Shown here piece after piece: positions 51,927 through 60,712 of a DNA stretch of 60,712 bases. Positions within the stretch are counted from its first letter, which is position 1, and every line of letters starts with the position of its first letter. The notes beneath the pieces are model-generated. The model saw only the letters and a program-made list of their open reading frames with translations. It ran no database searches and was not told where the DNA came from. The DNA comes from Bacillus methanolicus. GTDB taxonomy: Bacteria; Bacillota; Bacilli; Bacillales; Cytobacillaceae. Where the stretch lies: the NCBI RefSeq assembly GCF_008764295.1, contig NZ_VTQX01000018.1, positions 4,714-65,425 on the forward strand, written 5' to 3'. Both the position numbers and the translations under genes were made by a program.

Positions 51927-52826
51927 ATGGTTCTAAAGTTAGAAGATGTATCAAAACGCTTTGGTAATTTTACCGCGGTCGATAATCTATCAATTGCTAT
52001 ACCTGAAAAGGAAATGTTTGGTTTTTTGGGTGCGAATGGTGCTGGGAAGACGACAACCTTCAGAATGATATTAGGCCTTTTAGATGCTACTGAGGGAAAA
52101 GTTACTTGGAATGGACAGCCAATTACATATGAGACAAGTCCTGTTATTGGATATCTTCCAGAAGAGAGAGGGCTATATCCGAAATTAAAGGTAAAGGATC
52201 AATTGGTGTATTTAGCACGACTAAGAGGGATGAAAAAAGAGGAAGCATTGGAAGAGTTAAAAAAGTGGCTTGATCGTTTTAAAGTGCCTGAGTATTTAGA
52301 TAAACGGGTCGAAGAGCTTTCAAAAGGAAATCAACAAAAAATTCAATTTATTGCTGCTGTTTTACATAAACCAAAGCTGCTTATTCTTGATGAACCTTTC
52401 AGTGGACTTGACCCAGTAAATGTGGAGCAGTTAAAAGAAGCTGTTTTAGAAATTAAGGAGAATGGTACAACGATCGTCTTCTCCAGCCATCGAATGGAAC
52501 ATGTAGAAGAGATGTGTGAGCATTTATGTATCATGCATAGAGGGCGTCCAGTTGTTCATGGCTCATTAAAGGAAATTAAAAGAGCTTTTGGAAAAAAGAA
52601 TTTAATCATTCATGCTGATTTTGATTTATCTTCTTTTGAGAGCTACCCTGGTGTGACAAAAATGAAACGAACACCAGAAGGGGTACATTTGCAAATTGAA
52701 GGGGAAAATGTTGCAGAGAGAATCTTAAATGAAATTGTTGGAAAAGGGTTTGTTCGAAGATTTGTGCTTGAGGAGCCTTCTTTGAATGATATTTTTATCG
52801 AGAAGGTAGGTGCTTCCTATGAATAA
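51927..52826 (+). CDS. yhaQ: ABC exporter ATPase, YhaQ/NatA-like
   Basis: A 299-aa ATPase: Walker A GFLGANGAGKTT, Q-loop YLPEERGLYPKLKV, signature LSKGNQQKIQFI and Walker B LLILDEPFSGLDPVN with catalytic Glu. A C-terminal segment of about 80 residues is typical of the NatA/DUF4162-bearing group. It pairs with the permease YhaP, whose start it overlaps by 8 bp. GAGGAGG precedes ATG. The length matches B. subtilis YhaQ (298 aa). Sodium export is known for the related NatAB; the substrate here is unknown. Confidence 0.88.
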   Translation: MVLKLEDVSKRFGNFTAVDNLSIAIPEKEMFGFLGANGAGKTTTFRMILGLLDATEGKVTWNGQPITYETSPVIGYLPEERGLYPKLKVKDQLVYLARLRGMKKEEALEELKKWLDRFKVPEYLDKRVEELSKGNQQKIQFIAAVLHKPKLLILDEPFSGLDPVNVEQLKEAVLEIKENGTTIVFSSHRMEHVEEMCEHLCIMHRGRPVVHGSLKEIKRAFGKKNLIIHADFDLSSFESYPGVTKMKRTPEGVHLQIEGENVAERILNEIVGKGFVRRFVLEEPSLNDIFIEKVGASYE

Positions 52827-54072
52827 TTTCTGGATTATTTTATCACATACGTATATGAGTAAGGTAAAAACAAAGTCATTTGTGGTGACGACTATTTTGA
52901 CATTGGCAATCGTTATCGGTCTCTCCAATATGACGAATATCATTGACTTTTTTAATAAAGATAGCTCAGAAAAAATTGCTGTGATTGATGAAACGAGAGA
53001 GCTTTTGTCACCACTTCAAGAACAATTAAAGTTAACGGACAGTGAACTGATTTTAGAAAATTATGAGGCAGGCGCTGTAGAAGCTGAAAAAGCGGTGGAA
53101 GACGGTGAATATAGTGGATTGTTAATTTTGGAAGTGGATGAAACGAATTTACCAACAGCAACCTATAAAACAATGAGTATTTCTGATACAAATTCATTTG
53201 CCGCTATTCAATCCGGATTGCAGCAAATCAAAACACAAATGGCAGCAAATCAAATTAATTTAACACAGGAACAACTTGCTGCTCTTTATGAACCGGTTTC
53301 GGTTGAAAGGGTTGCTTTAGCGGAAAATGCAAAAACTGAAGAAGAGCTTAGTCAGGCAAGAGGACTTGTTTATGTGTTATTATTTGTGATTTACTTTGCT
53401 GTTATTATGTATGCAAATATGATTGCTATGGAAGTTGCGACTGAAAAATCTTCGCGTGTGATGGAGATTTTAATTTCAAGCGTCTCTCCAATTAAGCAAA
53501 TGTTTGCGAAAATATTAGGAATTGGACTTTTAAGTTTAACGCAGCTAATCCTGTTGCTAGGGGTTGGGTATTTTTCAATAAAGCAAAATCTTGATTCGAT
53601 GGAAGGCGGATTTTTCAGCGTATTTGGATTTGGTGCTGTTTCTGTTGCAACGATCGTGTATGCTGTCATATTCTTTATTCTAGGCTATTTCCTCTATGCA
53701 ACTTTAGCCGCGTTTTTAGGCTCGCTTGTTAGCAGAATAGAGGATGTCCAACAAATGATTACGCCCATGACATTGTTGGTCGTTGCTGGCTTTATGCTCG
53801 CCATGTTTGGGCTTGGGAATCCTGATGCCCCATTTGTTGCAGTTACTTCGTACATTCCGTTCTTTACGCCAATGTTAATGTTTATGCGTGTCGGAATGCT
53901 ATCCTTACCAACTTGGGAACCAATTCTTGGGATTGCCATCTTACTTGTTTCGATTATTCTACTTGCGATATTTGGAGCTAGGGTTTACAAAGGAGGAGTA
54001 CTTATGTACGGTAAAACAAGCTCCTTTAAAGATATTAAGAAGGCTCTTCAGTTAACGAAGTCAGATAAATAA
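52819..54072 (+). CDS. yhaP: ABC exporter permease, YhaP/NatB-like
   Basis: A 417-aa ABC-2-type permease: one N-terminal membrane helix (about 20-40), an external region of about 130 residues and then about five helices (from residue 175). EVATEKSSRVMEILISSVSP is the conserved ABC-2 motif. It forms the membrane part of the transporter with YhaQ. ATG 52819 overlaps the yhaQ stop, with GGTAGGTG upstream. The B. subtilis protein is about 419 aa. Confidence 0.88.
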   Translation: MNNFWIILSHTYMSKVKTKSFVVTTILTLAIVIGLSNMTNIIDFFNKDSSEKIAVIDETRELLSPLQEQLKLTDSELILENYEAGAVEAEKAVEDGEYSGLLILEVDETNLPTATYKTMSISDTNSFAAIQSGLQQIKTQMAANQINLTQEQLAALYEPVSVERVALAENAKTEEELSQARGLVYVLLFVIYFAVIMYANMIAMEVATEKSSRVMEILISSVSPIKQMFAKILGIGLLSLTQLILLLGVGYFSIKQNLDSMEGGFFSVFGFGAVSVATIVYAVIFFILGYFLYATLAAFLGSLVSRIEDVQQMITPMTLLVVAGFMLAMFGLGNPDAPFVAVTSYIPFFTPMLMFMRVGMLSLPTWEPILGIAILLVSIILLAIFGARVYKGGVLMYGKTSSFKDIKKALQLTKSDK

Positions 54073-54222
54073 TCAATCCTTGAAAAGTTATTTTATGGGA
54101 ATATATAAGATTACTTGCCTTTTCCAATTTATTCTGTTATGCTTAGTAAGAATTATTTTTGTTCAGAATTTAAGGGAAGAATAATATATTTTCGCCTGGA
54201 AGAGCAAGAATAGTAATACATT

Positions 54223-54239
54223 TGTGCGTTTAATGCACA
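54223..54239 (+). promoter_or_regulatory. Hairpin before the cold-shock gene's ribosome site
   Basis: TGTGC-GTTTAAT-GCACA lies directly before AGGAGG. The gene has a long AT-rich leader, as cold-shock genes often do, where leader folding affects translation. The role here is inferred. Confidence 0.45.
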
Positions 54240-54254
54240 TAGGAGGCAACATAC

Positions 54255-54455
54255 ATGGAAAATGGTAAAGTAAAATGGTTTAACGCAGAAAAAGGTTTCG
54301 GATTTATCGAGCGTGAAGGTGGAGAAGATGTATTCGTTCATTTCTCAGCTATCCAAGGCGAAGGTTTCAAAACTCTTGAAGAAGGTCAATCAGTAACTTT
54401 TGACGTAGAACAAGGTGCTCGTGGACCTCAAGCAGCTAACGTTAACAAAGCTTAA
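54255..54455 (+). CDS. Cold-shock protein (CspB family)
   Basis: A 66-aa single-strand nucleic-acid-binding protein with both RNP motifs: KGFGFIE (RNP1) and DVFVHFSAI (RNP2). [10 protein letters not shown] and ARGPQAANV are typical of Bacillus Csp proteins. It acts as an RNA chaperone. Several paralogues (CspB, CspC, CspD) are equally likely, so no symbol is given. AGGAGG lies 8 nt before ATG and a terminator follows closely. Confidence 0.95.
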   Translation: MENGKVKWFNAEKGFGFIEREGGEDVFVHFSAIQGEGFKTLEEGQSVTFDVEQGARGPQAANVNKA

Positions 54456-54472
54456 TTAATTCGAACTTACAG

Positions 54473-54502
54473 AGCAGACTCATTTATGGGTCTGCTTTTT
54501 TG
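54473..54502 (+). terminator. Terminator after the cold-shock gene
   Basis: AGCAGACTC and GGGTCTGCT pair and are followed by TTTTTTG. Confidence 0.93.
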
Positions 54503-54772
54503 TCGTTTAAAAAAGAGTATATTCATTATTTTTCATGGCGCCATATCTTTGCCCAAGCAAGCCTATCGCCTCACAAACCTTAACTCCTTGGCACTTGCTC
54601 TGTAAATTCTTTACTGTAAAAAGATAGCTGTAAAGGCGTGAAGGAAAATGACATAGATTTTACATGGGAGGATCCATTCGGACATTTATGGCTCATCAGG
54701 AGCTTATGCAGTTCTAGAACATATATTCGATTTTGTGGTAAGATATTAGAAAAGCTAATGTGAGGAAGTAAA
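54503..54772. other. Stretch between the cold-shock gene and yhaO
   Basis: About 270 bp with no gene. The reverse-strand frame entering from yhaO is a shadow. A + strand fragment TWEDPFGHLWLIR near 54660 recalls glyoxalase-like proteins but lacks any start and is too short to call. Confidence 0.45.
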
Positions 54773-55981
54773 ATGAAGAAAATAAAATTTATCCATGGGG
54801 CAGATTTACATATCGATAGTCCGATGCTTGGTTTACAAGCATTGCCGGACGCCATTTTTAAAAGAATTTTGGAGAGTACCTTTCGAGCGGTGGAAAATTT
54901 AGTGAATGCGGCCATTTACCACCAAGTTGATTTTGTCATCTTAGCTGGAGATTTATTTGATTTAGAAGACAGAAGTGTGCGGGCCCAAGTGTTCCTTGCT
55001 AAACAACTGGAACGATTAGAGAAAGATAAGATTGATGTTTTTATTGTTCACGGTAATCATGATCATTTAGGAGGAAAATGGACGGATATAAGACTACCTG
55101 CTAATGTCCATGTCTTTGAAGAGAAAGTGGAGATAAAGAAATTTACTGCTAAAAACGGAACTAAGGTTCATTTATATGGTTTTAGTTATCCAGAAAGGCA
55201 TGTGTTTGATAGGAAAATTCACAGCTATAAGCGAAAAGCTGGGGCGGATTTTCATATTGGAATTCTCCATGGCAATGTGGAAGGAAGCTCAGGTCATGGA
55301 AATTATGCTCCTTTCCAAATAAAAGATTTGCTTGAAAAGGAGTTTCACTATTGGGCATTAGGCCATATCCACCAGAGAACTGTTCTTCATGAGGAGCCGC
55401 CTATTATCTATCCAGGGAATACGCAAGGGAGACATGTAAAGGAGCAAGGTGCGAAAGGATGTTATTTAGTTGAGTTGAATGATGCTGCAGCAACATTTGA
55501 TTTTGTTGAAACGAGCGAGATTATTTGGGATGAAATAGCCATTGACGCTCGCGACATTTCCACCTTTGATCAATTATATCGTCTATGCCTTGAAGAGCTA
55601 GAAGGAGTTAGAGTAGAAGGACGTGGCATTTTTATAACTCTAAAAATCAATCATTTGCAAAAGCTTGATTCTGCTCTTTTAGATGAACTATTAGAAATTT
55701 TGCAGGAAGAAGAGAAGGATGAACAGTCATTTGTATGGGTTGTTCGAATTATAGCTGAAGAGAAGTTCTCTTGGAATCAAGGAGAGTTGGCGAAGGAATC
55801 TGATTTTTATGGAGAACTTTTTCAAACGTTGAAGAGTTTTACAGAAATAGAGGAAGCGATAGCACCGCTCTATAAGCATCCTAGTGCGAGAAAATATTTG
55901 TCGCCACTTTCTGAGAGCGATGTACAGGAAATAACGACAGACGCTGAGGCGTTATTAATGAAGAAGCTACTTAAGCAGTAG
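54773..55981 (+). CDS. yhaO: SbcD/Mre11-like metallophosphatase YhaO
   Basis: A 402-aa calcineurin-like phosphoesterase: GADLHIDSP, LAGDLFDLED, VHGNHDHLGG, ILHGNVEG and ALGHIHQR carry the metal-binding Asp, His and Asn residues of the Mre11/SbcD nuclease family. A C-terminal capping region of about 130 residues follows. It forms a pair with YhaN (ATPase with coiled coils), as SbcD does with SbcC. GTGAGGAAG precedes ATG. The two genes are 12 bp apart. Confidence 0.9.
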   Translation: MKKIKFIHGADLHIDSPMLGLQALPDAIFKRILESTFRAVENLVNAAIYHQVDFVILAGDLFDLEDRSVRAQVFLAKQLERLEKDKIDVFIVHGNHDHLGGKWTDIRLPANVHVFEEKVEIKKFTAKNGTKVHLYGFSYPERHVFDRKIHSYKRKAGADFHIGILHGNVEGSSGHGNYAPFQIKDLLEKEFHYWALGHIHQRTVLHEEPPIIYPGNTQGRHVKEQGAKGCYLVELNDAAATFDFVETSEIIWDEIAIDARDISTFDQLYRLCLEELEGVRVEGRGIFITLKINHLQKLDSALLDELLEILQEEEKDEQSFVWVVRIIAEEKFSWNQGELAKESDFYGELFQTLKSFTEIEEAIAPLYKHPSARKYLSPLSESDVQEITTDAEALLMKKLLKQ

Positions 55982-55993
55982 GGGGTGAGATGT

Positions 55994-58978
55994 TTGAAAA
56001 TAAGGGAACTCCATATTTACGGTTATGGCAAATTGGAAAATGTAAGCATTAAAAATTTTCAAGATCTGAATGTTTTTTACGGGGAAAACGAAGCGGGAAA
56101 ATCAACGATTATGTCATTTATTCATAGCATTCTCTTCGGTTTTCCTACAAAGCAGCAAAATGAACTGCGCTATGAACCGAAGCAAGGTGCGAAATATGGT
56201 GGCCAGCTTGTGCTGGAGTTGAAAGAAGGCAAGGCTACAATCGAACGTGTGAAGGGAAAAGCAGTCGGTGATGTCACTGTTCTATTGTCAGACGGCAGAA
56301 GCGGTGGCGAAGAATTGCTTAATGAGCTTTTATGGCGGATCGATAAAGGATTATATCAGTCAATCTTTTCATTTAATATACATGGTTTGCAAAATGTGCA
56401 TCAACTGAAAGGGGAGGATTTAGGAAGGTTTTTATTCTCTACCGGAACAGTTGGCACAGAGCGATTGTTAATAGCTGAGACTGAATTACTGAAAGAAATA
56501 GATAGTCGCTTCAAGCCAAATGGGAAGAAGCCTGTCATTAATGAAAAGTTAAAGGAGATAAACGGTGTTCATAAAGAGCTAAAACGGGTAGAGCAAAAAA
56601 ATGAACAATACGGGGAGTTTCTAAAGCAAAAAAGTCAAATCGAGGAAACCATTCAATTGAAACAGAAAGAAATGTACAGGCTGCAGAAGAAGTTGCAGCA
56701 ATTGGAAGAATGGGAAAAGCTGTTGCCAATTGTAAAAGAAAAACGATTGCTCCAGAGCCAATTACACCAGTTTGAGGACGTTTCTTTTCCGATAGACGGA
56801 CTGACTCGGCTTGACCAGCTACAGCAGCTATTAAAGCCGTTAGAAGGACAAATGAAGTCTTTGAATGAGCGCAATAAGAAAATGGAAGAAGAATTAAGAC
56901 TTCATGAACCAAACGAGCAGTTAATTGAGGCAGAAACTGAGATACAACAAATTGTTGAACAGCTCACCCTTTATCAACAGATGAAAGAGGAGATTGAGCA
57001 GTGGCGAATAAAACGTGAGCAACTGGTTGAGAAAATCGAAGATATAGAGAGTATGCTCCATTTATCAATGGATGAAGACAGGTTGAATCATGTAAACACG
57101 AGTATTTTCATGAAGGATAAAGCGGCCCATGCTGAGAAAAAACAAATTCGACTGCAAGAGCAAAAGCTTGAGCTTGATCAACAATTTGTAAAGGAACAAG
57201 AGGAATTAGAAAGACTGGAACGTCAAATTGAGCTGCTTCAAGAGGAATTACTGCCTGACGCTGTTCGAGAGGAGAACGAAAATAGACTGCAGCGTTGCAA
57301 GCGGAAGGACTTAATAGAAAGGGAACTACATAGTATTGGTGATAAAATTCATCTTCTTAAAATGAATATTCAAAAAGAGAAGGAGCAGCTTCGCTCCAAT
57401 CAAGTCCAAACGTTTTTTTTGGCGGGGCTTTTTGTCATATTGACGATTTGGGGACTCTTTCAGGAACAATGGGCTCTTATTGTTATTGGTGTACTCGGGA
57501 TAAGTTTTTCTGGGTACACGCTGCTTGTAAGGAAGAAAGCTCGGCAGAAAGAGTATGAAGTTGAACTACAACGTTTAAAAGAAGAAGAAGTTTCTCTAAG
57601 AACAGAAATGAATGATTATTCTGGTGCAGATATTTCTTTTATAACGGAGCAATTAGAGCGAGATCAAGCTGTAAGAGAACAATTAACCGTTATGCAAATT
57701 AAATGGGAACAGCAGAATAATCAATATGAAAAAATACTTCATGCTTTTGAAACTTGGGAGCATGAAATGAAACAACATGAAGGGCTTTTACTTCAGCTTG
57801 GTCGAGAACTTTGCTTACCGAAGGAATTGGCTTTAGAGCATATTCATGAAGCGTTTCTGTTAATTTCAAAGCTAAAGGAATTAAAAAGGGAAAACCGCAA
57901 TCTTGATTCGCAATTGCTGAAAAAAGAAGCGGATGTGAAACGTTTTGAGGAAAGAATAGAGAGGATATGGGCAAGGTTTTTCGCTCCGTCTTCAAGCTCG
58001 CTCAGCGATAAAATTTTTATATTAAGGGAACAGTTAAAAAAGGAATTTGTCAACAAACAAAAGTATGAATCGTTGATGGAGAAGGAGGCAGAATTAACGG
58101 AACAGCTAGAACATCTAACTAGAGAGTTTGAGCATCTTGAGCAGGAAAAGAAAGCCTTATTTGCGATGGCACAAGTTGATTCAGAAGAAGCATACCGCCT
58201 AAAAGGCAAGGAATTTGAAAAAAGAGAGCAAGTAGCTGTCAAGATGGAGGAGTTAGCAAGACAACTCAAATTATCTTCTTTAAATATTGATACAATGGAA
58301 GGGATAGAACCACAAGTTGAAAGAGAAAAGACGGTTAGCGCATTGCATGCTGTCAAAGATGATATTCAACAGCTCCAGCAATCCTTGGCAGAAGTAAAGC
58401 ATCAGATTTCCCTGCTAGAGGAGGGAGGGGCATATGGCGAACTGCTTCATAAGTATCGGCAGCTCCAGTCTGAATTGAATGAAGCAGCGAAGGAATGGGC
58501 GAAGCGCATGGTTGCAAAAGAAATGTTGCAGAAGACCGTCAATCGTTTTAAAGAAGACCGTCTGCCATCAATGTTAAAAAAGGCAGAACAATATCTCGCA
58601 TTTTTAACAAATGGCAATTATTTAAGAATCCTTCCCAAGACGGAAGCAAATGGATTTCTGATAGAAAGGGCGGATCATGTTCTTTTTGAAGCGAATGAAT
58701 TAAGTCAGGCAACGATGGAGCAAATATATTTTTCGTTGCGTTTAGCATTGGCGACAACAATCTATAAAAGATATCCGTTTCCCATTATAATTGACGATAG
58801 TTTTGTTAATTTTGACCATGTGCGAACGTCAAATGTAATCGAGTTATTAAAGAGAATAAAAGATAATCAAATTCTTTTGTTCACTTGTCACCAACATTTA
58901 CTAAGCTATTTTCAAAAAGAGGAAGTTATGAGCATGGACAAGCTTATTAGTAGAAATAGTAGCATTTCTATTTTTTAG
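55994..58978 (+). CDS. yhaN: SbcC-like ATPase YhaN with central membrane hairpin
   Basis: A 994-aa SMC/SbcC-type ATPase. It has N-terminal Walker A FYGENEAGKST, long coiled coils (about residues 180-470 and 530-850) and a C-terminal head with Walker B PIIIDDSFVNFD. Between the coiled coils lie two adjacent hydrophobic segments (about 475-510), so the coil tip is probably inserted in the membrane instead of forming the zinc hook of Rad50/SbcC. It presumably partners the YhaO nuclease in DNA repair. TTG 55994 is spaced from GGGGGTG, 12 bp after the yhaO stop. Confidence 0.87.
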   Translation: MKIRELHIYGYGKLENVSIKNFQDLNVFYGENEAGKSTIMSFIHSILFGFPTKQQNELRYEPKQGAKYGGQLVLELKEGKATIERVKGKAVGDVTVLLSDGRSGGEELLNELLWRIDKGLYQSIFSFNIHGLQNVHQLKGEDLGRFLFSTGTVGTERLLIAETELLKEIDSRFKPNGKKPVINEKLKEINGVHKELKRVEQKNEQYGEFLKQKSQIEETIQLKQKEMYRLQKKLQQLEEWEKLLPIVKEKRLLQSQLHQFEDVSFPIDGLTRLDQLQQLLKPLEGQMKSLNERNKKMEEELRLHEPNEQLIEAETEIQQIVEQLTLYQQMKEEIEQWRIKREQLVEKIEDIESMLHLSMDEDRLNHVNTSIFMKDKAAHAEKKQIRLQEQKLELDQQFVKEQEELERLERQIELLQEELLPDAVREENENRLQRCKRKDLIERELHSIGDKIHLLKMNIQKEKEQLRSNQVQTFFLAGLFVILTIWGLFQEQWALIVIGVLGISFSGYTLLVRKKARQKEYEVELQRLKEEEVSLRTEMNDYSGADISFITEQLERDQAVREQLTVMQIKWEQQNNQYEKILHAFETWEHEMKQHEGLLLQLGRELCLPKELALEHIHEAFLLISKLKELKRENRNLDSQLLKKEADVKRFEERIERIWARFFAPSSSSLSDKIFILREQLKKEFVNKQKYESLMEKEAELTEQLEHLTREFEHLEQEKKALFAMAQVDSEEAYRLKGKEFEKREQVAVKMEELARQLKLSSLNIDTMEGIEPQVEREKTVSALHAVKDDIQQLQQSLAEVKHQISLLEEGGAYGELLHKYRQLQSELNEAAKEWAKRMVAKEMLQKTVNRFKEDRLPSMLKKAEQYLAFLTNGNYLRILPKTEANGFLIERADHVLFEANELSQATMEQIYFSLRLALATTIYKRYPFPIIIDDSFVNFDHVRTSNVIELLKRIKDNQILLFTCHQHLLSYFQKEEVMSMDKLISRNSSISIF

Positions 58979-59140
58979 ACTCCATTTTGTTTGCTTTTCA
59001 TCAAGGCTAAGGAATTGAATATGAAGTAAAAATTAACGACATAATATAAACCTGCCTTGAATTAAGTAGGTCGTTTTTTACAAACGATCATCCTTCATGC
59101 ATATGCTATAATAGTTTCATAGAAAGGGGCGTCTGTTCAT

Positions 59141-60085
59141 ATGAGTAAGGGTATTCTCCATCATGATATCGGGGAGCAAGTTGAGAAGTTTCTACTTATT
59201 AAAAGTTCTGTAAAAGGTACAGCCAGCAACGGAAAACCATTCTTAACTCTCATTTTGCAGGATCAAAGCGGTGAAATAGAAGCAAAGCTATGGGACGCAT
59301 CTGAAGCGGATGAAAAGAACTATGGTGCGGAGAAGATTGTGAAGGTGTTGGGGGATATCCAGAACTATCGAGGGAGAAATCAATTAAGACTTCGGCAAAT
59401 TCGTCCCGCAACTCCAACGGATGGTGTTAATCTTTCAGACTTTTTATTAACCGCACCAGTTAGTAAGGAAGAAATGCTAAGCAAAATTACACAATATATC
59501 TTCGAAATGAAGAATCCAAATATACAAAGAATTACGAGGCACTTGCTAAAAAAATATCAGGATGATTTTTTAGAGTTTCCAGCAGCAACTAAAAATCATC
59601 ATGAATTTGTTTCCGGCTTAGCCTATCATGTCGTTAGCATGCTGGACTTAGCCAAGGCAATTGCAGGTTTATATCCAAGTCTTGATAAAGATTTGCTATA
59701 TGCAGGTGTGTTGCTTCATGATTTAGGCAAGGTAACGGAGCTTTCAGGTCCGATTTCCACAACTTACACAGTTGAAGGGAATTTACTTGGTCATATTAAT
59801 ATTATGGTATCTGAAATTGTCCAAGCGGCAGATGAACTCGGGATTTCTGGTGAAGAAGTAGTTATACTGCAACATTTAGTGTTATCACACCATGGTAAAG
59901 CCGAGTGGGGGAGTCCGAAGCCACCATTGATTAAAGAGGCGGAAATTCTCCATTACATTGATAATATCGATGCGAAAATGAACATGCTCGACCGGGCGCT
60001 TGAGCGTGTTAAACCAGGAGAGTTTACGGACAGAGTATTTGCCCTGGATAATCGCTCCTTTTACAAGCCTACTTTTCATAAATAA
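59141..60085 (+). CDS. yhaM: 3'-5' exoribonuclease YhaM
   Basis: A 314-aa enzyme with an N-terminal OB-fold nucleic-acid-binding domain (about residues 10-95, [34 protein letters not shown]) and an HD hydrolase domain ([48 protein letters not shown]). This is the YhaM layout and length (314 aa), a Gram-positive Mn-dependent nuclease acting on RNA and single-stranded DNA. AAAGGGGCG lies about 10 nt before ATG. It is the end of the yhaO-yhaN-yhaM block, although 160 bp separate it from yhaN. Confidence 0.93.
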   Translation: MSKGILHHDIGEQVEKFLLIKSSVKGTASNGKPFLTLILQDQSGEIEAKLWDASEADEKNYGAEKIVKVLGDIQNYRGRNQLRLRQIRPATPTDGVNLSDFLLTAPVSKEEMLSKITQYIFEMKNPNIQRITRHLLKKYQDDFLEFPAATKNHHEFVSGLAYHVVSMLDLAKAIAGLYPSLDKDLLYAGVLLHDLGKVTELSGPISTTYTVEGNLLGHINIMVSEIVQAADELGISGEEVVILQHLVLSHHGKAEWGSPKPPLIKEAEILHYIDNIDAKMNMLDRALERVKPGEFTDRVFALDNRSFYKPTFHK

Positions 60086-60086
60086 A

Positions 60087-60119
60087 AAAACGGTAGCCGT
60101 ATGCATGGCTACCGTTTTT
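60087..60119 (+). terminator. Terminator after yhaM
   Basis: AAAACGGTAGCC and GGCTACCGTTTTT form a perfect 12-bp stem with an 8-nt loop. Confidence 0.93.
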
Positions 60120-60364
60120 CTGATCGTTTAGAACATAAAATATATATCTACGTCTAGTCCAAATGTAAAAGCTTAACAACTTCAAATTTCTTTCACATCG
60201 GTGAGTCATTAAGAAGTGCCATCATATTATCGCTAGGAGATAAGTGGGGGCTCCACGACGTCTCCTTTTAAAATATATTTCCATGGAAAATATATGCTAG
60301 GTGAGCATGAAGGATAGTCCCCTTGATAGTCAGTCGAAAGTAGCAACAATCTCTCTTGCTACGC
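60120..60364. other. yhaM-yhaL intergenic region with a near-palindrome
   Basis: There is no gene. AAATATATTTCCATGG followed by AAAATATAT (60271-60295) is a near-perfect palindrome of unknown role. Confidence 0.5.
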
Positions 60365-60392
60365 TCATATTTTGAAGACTTGTGCATACAAT
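60365..60392 (+). promoter_or_regulatory. SigE-type promoter of yhaL
   Basis: TCATATT (60365) and CATACAAT (60385) are separated by 13 bp. This matches the mother-cell sigma-E pattern kmATATT-N13/14-CATACANT. It lies about 48 bp upstream of the yhaL start. Confidence 0.75.
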
Positions 60393-60439
60393 GGAATCAA
60401 TAAGGCTTGTACAAATCTATATGCGTGGAGGAAGAAAAC

Positions 60440-60625
60440 ATGGATGTGCCTATTTGGGTTTTAGTGATTGTTGGTGGTATTGTCATAAGCGCCTTTATGG
60501 CTGTTAAAACAGGCAGAGAAGAAAGAGAAAAGGAAAGAGAATTGATTGAAAAAGAGGGAGAAATTTATATGGAGCGGTTGGAAAAAGAAAAAGAAGAGAA
60601 AACGGAGAGCCGTTCATTTGGCTAA
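60440..60625 (+). CDS. yhaL: Sporulation protein YhaL
   Basis: A 61-aa protein with one N-terminal membrane helix (PIWVLVIVGGIVISAFMAV) and a highly charged tail containing EKEGEIYMERLEKEKEE, the conserved block of YhaL. B. subtilis YhaL is about 70 aa. GGAGGAAG lies about 5 nt before ATG. The upstream sigma-E promoter supports expression in the mother cell. It may act at the forespore membrane; the molecular role is unknown. Confidence 0.82.
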   Translation: MDVPIWVLVIVGGIVISAFMAVKTGREEREKERELIEKEGEIYMERLEKEKEEKTESRSFG

Positions 60626-60663
60626 TGACTAATGATAGCTTAAAAAGAAGGGAGTGTAATATT

Positions 60664-60712
60664 AACTGTGTAAGTGAGGAATGCGTACGATTCCTTACTC
60701 ACACAGTTTTTT
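60664..60712 (+). terminator. Terminator after yhaL (at window end)
   Basis: AACTGTGTAAGTGAGGAAT and ATTCCTTACTCACACAGTT form a long stem followed by TTTTT at the end of the window. Confidence 0.9.

Noticed and set aside
54600..54772. Glyoxalase-family remnant upstream of yhaO
   Set aside because: Only a short DPFGHLW-like string is seen, without start or flanking homology; too little to call.

Overview
This window is from a low-GC, endospore-forming Bacillaceae bacterium (Bacillus in the broad sense). Two alpha/beta-type SASP genes, a yhaL/yhaX/yheCD-type spore gene neighbourhood, SigG- and SigE-like promoters and strong B. subtilis yhe/yha synteny support this. No rRNA, IS transposase, prophage or CRISPR array is visible.

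Layout. 1-1220: the end of a tRNA cluster (Asp, Phe, Tyr, His, Gly). It is disturbed by a 36-bp tandem repeat and by three exact 146-bp tandem units that each carry the first 26 nt of tRNA-Phe. 1.3-7.3 kb: a DUF4395 membrane protein, a 39-aa reverse-strand gene, a YclJ/YclK-type two-component system, an HtrA-type protease and a secreted helical protein. 7.5-14.4 kb: glycerol catabolism, with the three-subunit anaerobic-type G3P dehydrogenase glpA-glpB-glpC followed by glpF-glpK. Both transcription units have GlpP-like leader terminators and glpF has a perfect cre site. 14.5-17.1 kb: a CNNM/CBS transporter with a MerR regulator, and a GNAT acetyltransferase. 17.2-20.1 kb: Fur-box feoA-feoB plus a FeoB-associated Cys-rich protein. 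20.1-22.8 kb: an XRE regulator with a palindromic operator, an MFS exporter, a small membrane protein and a YbjQ protein. 22.8-27.1 kb: bmrCD (yheI-yheH) multidrug ABC transporter behind a leader-peptide/terminator attenuator.

27.2-36.2 kb: a spore-related block. It holds sspB, whose long leader contains a tRNA-like structure, then yheE, a run of four YheC/YheD ATP-grasp genes (the yheC copy is broken), yheB, yheA and a second SASP gene. 36.4-42.9 kb: yhaX, hemZ, a small XRE/membrane pair with a 20-bp perfect palindrome, an acyl-CoA ligase and a YhaR-type enoyl-CoA hydratase. 43.2-50.4 kb: a PucR-type regulator divergent from an aminotransferase/CoA-transferase/deacylase/aminotransferase operon. 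This resembles the B. subtilis yodTSRQ part of the kamA operon but has no kamA or yodP. 50.5-60.7 kb: a methyltransferase, yhzD, the yhaQ-yhaP ABC exporter, a cold-shock gene, yhaO-yhaN, yhaM and yhaL.

A degenerate dispersed repeat (about 100-165 bp) occurs at least five times in intergenic positions, usually just upstream of a gene. The most unusual items are the tRNA-Phe-fragment tandem array, the tRNA-like element in the sspB leader, the bmrCD attenuator, this repeat family and the broken yheC within an expanded ATP-grasp cluster. All functional statements rest on reading motifs and on remembered family knowledge; no database search was run.
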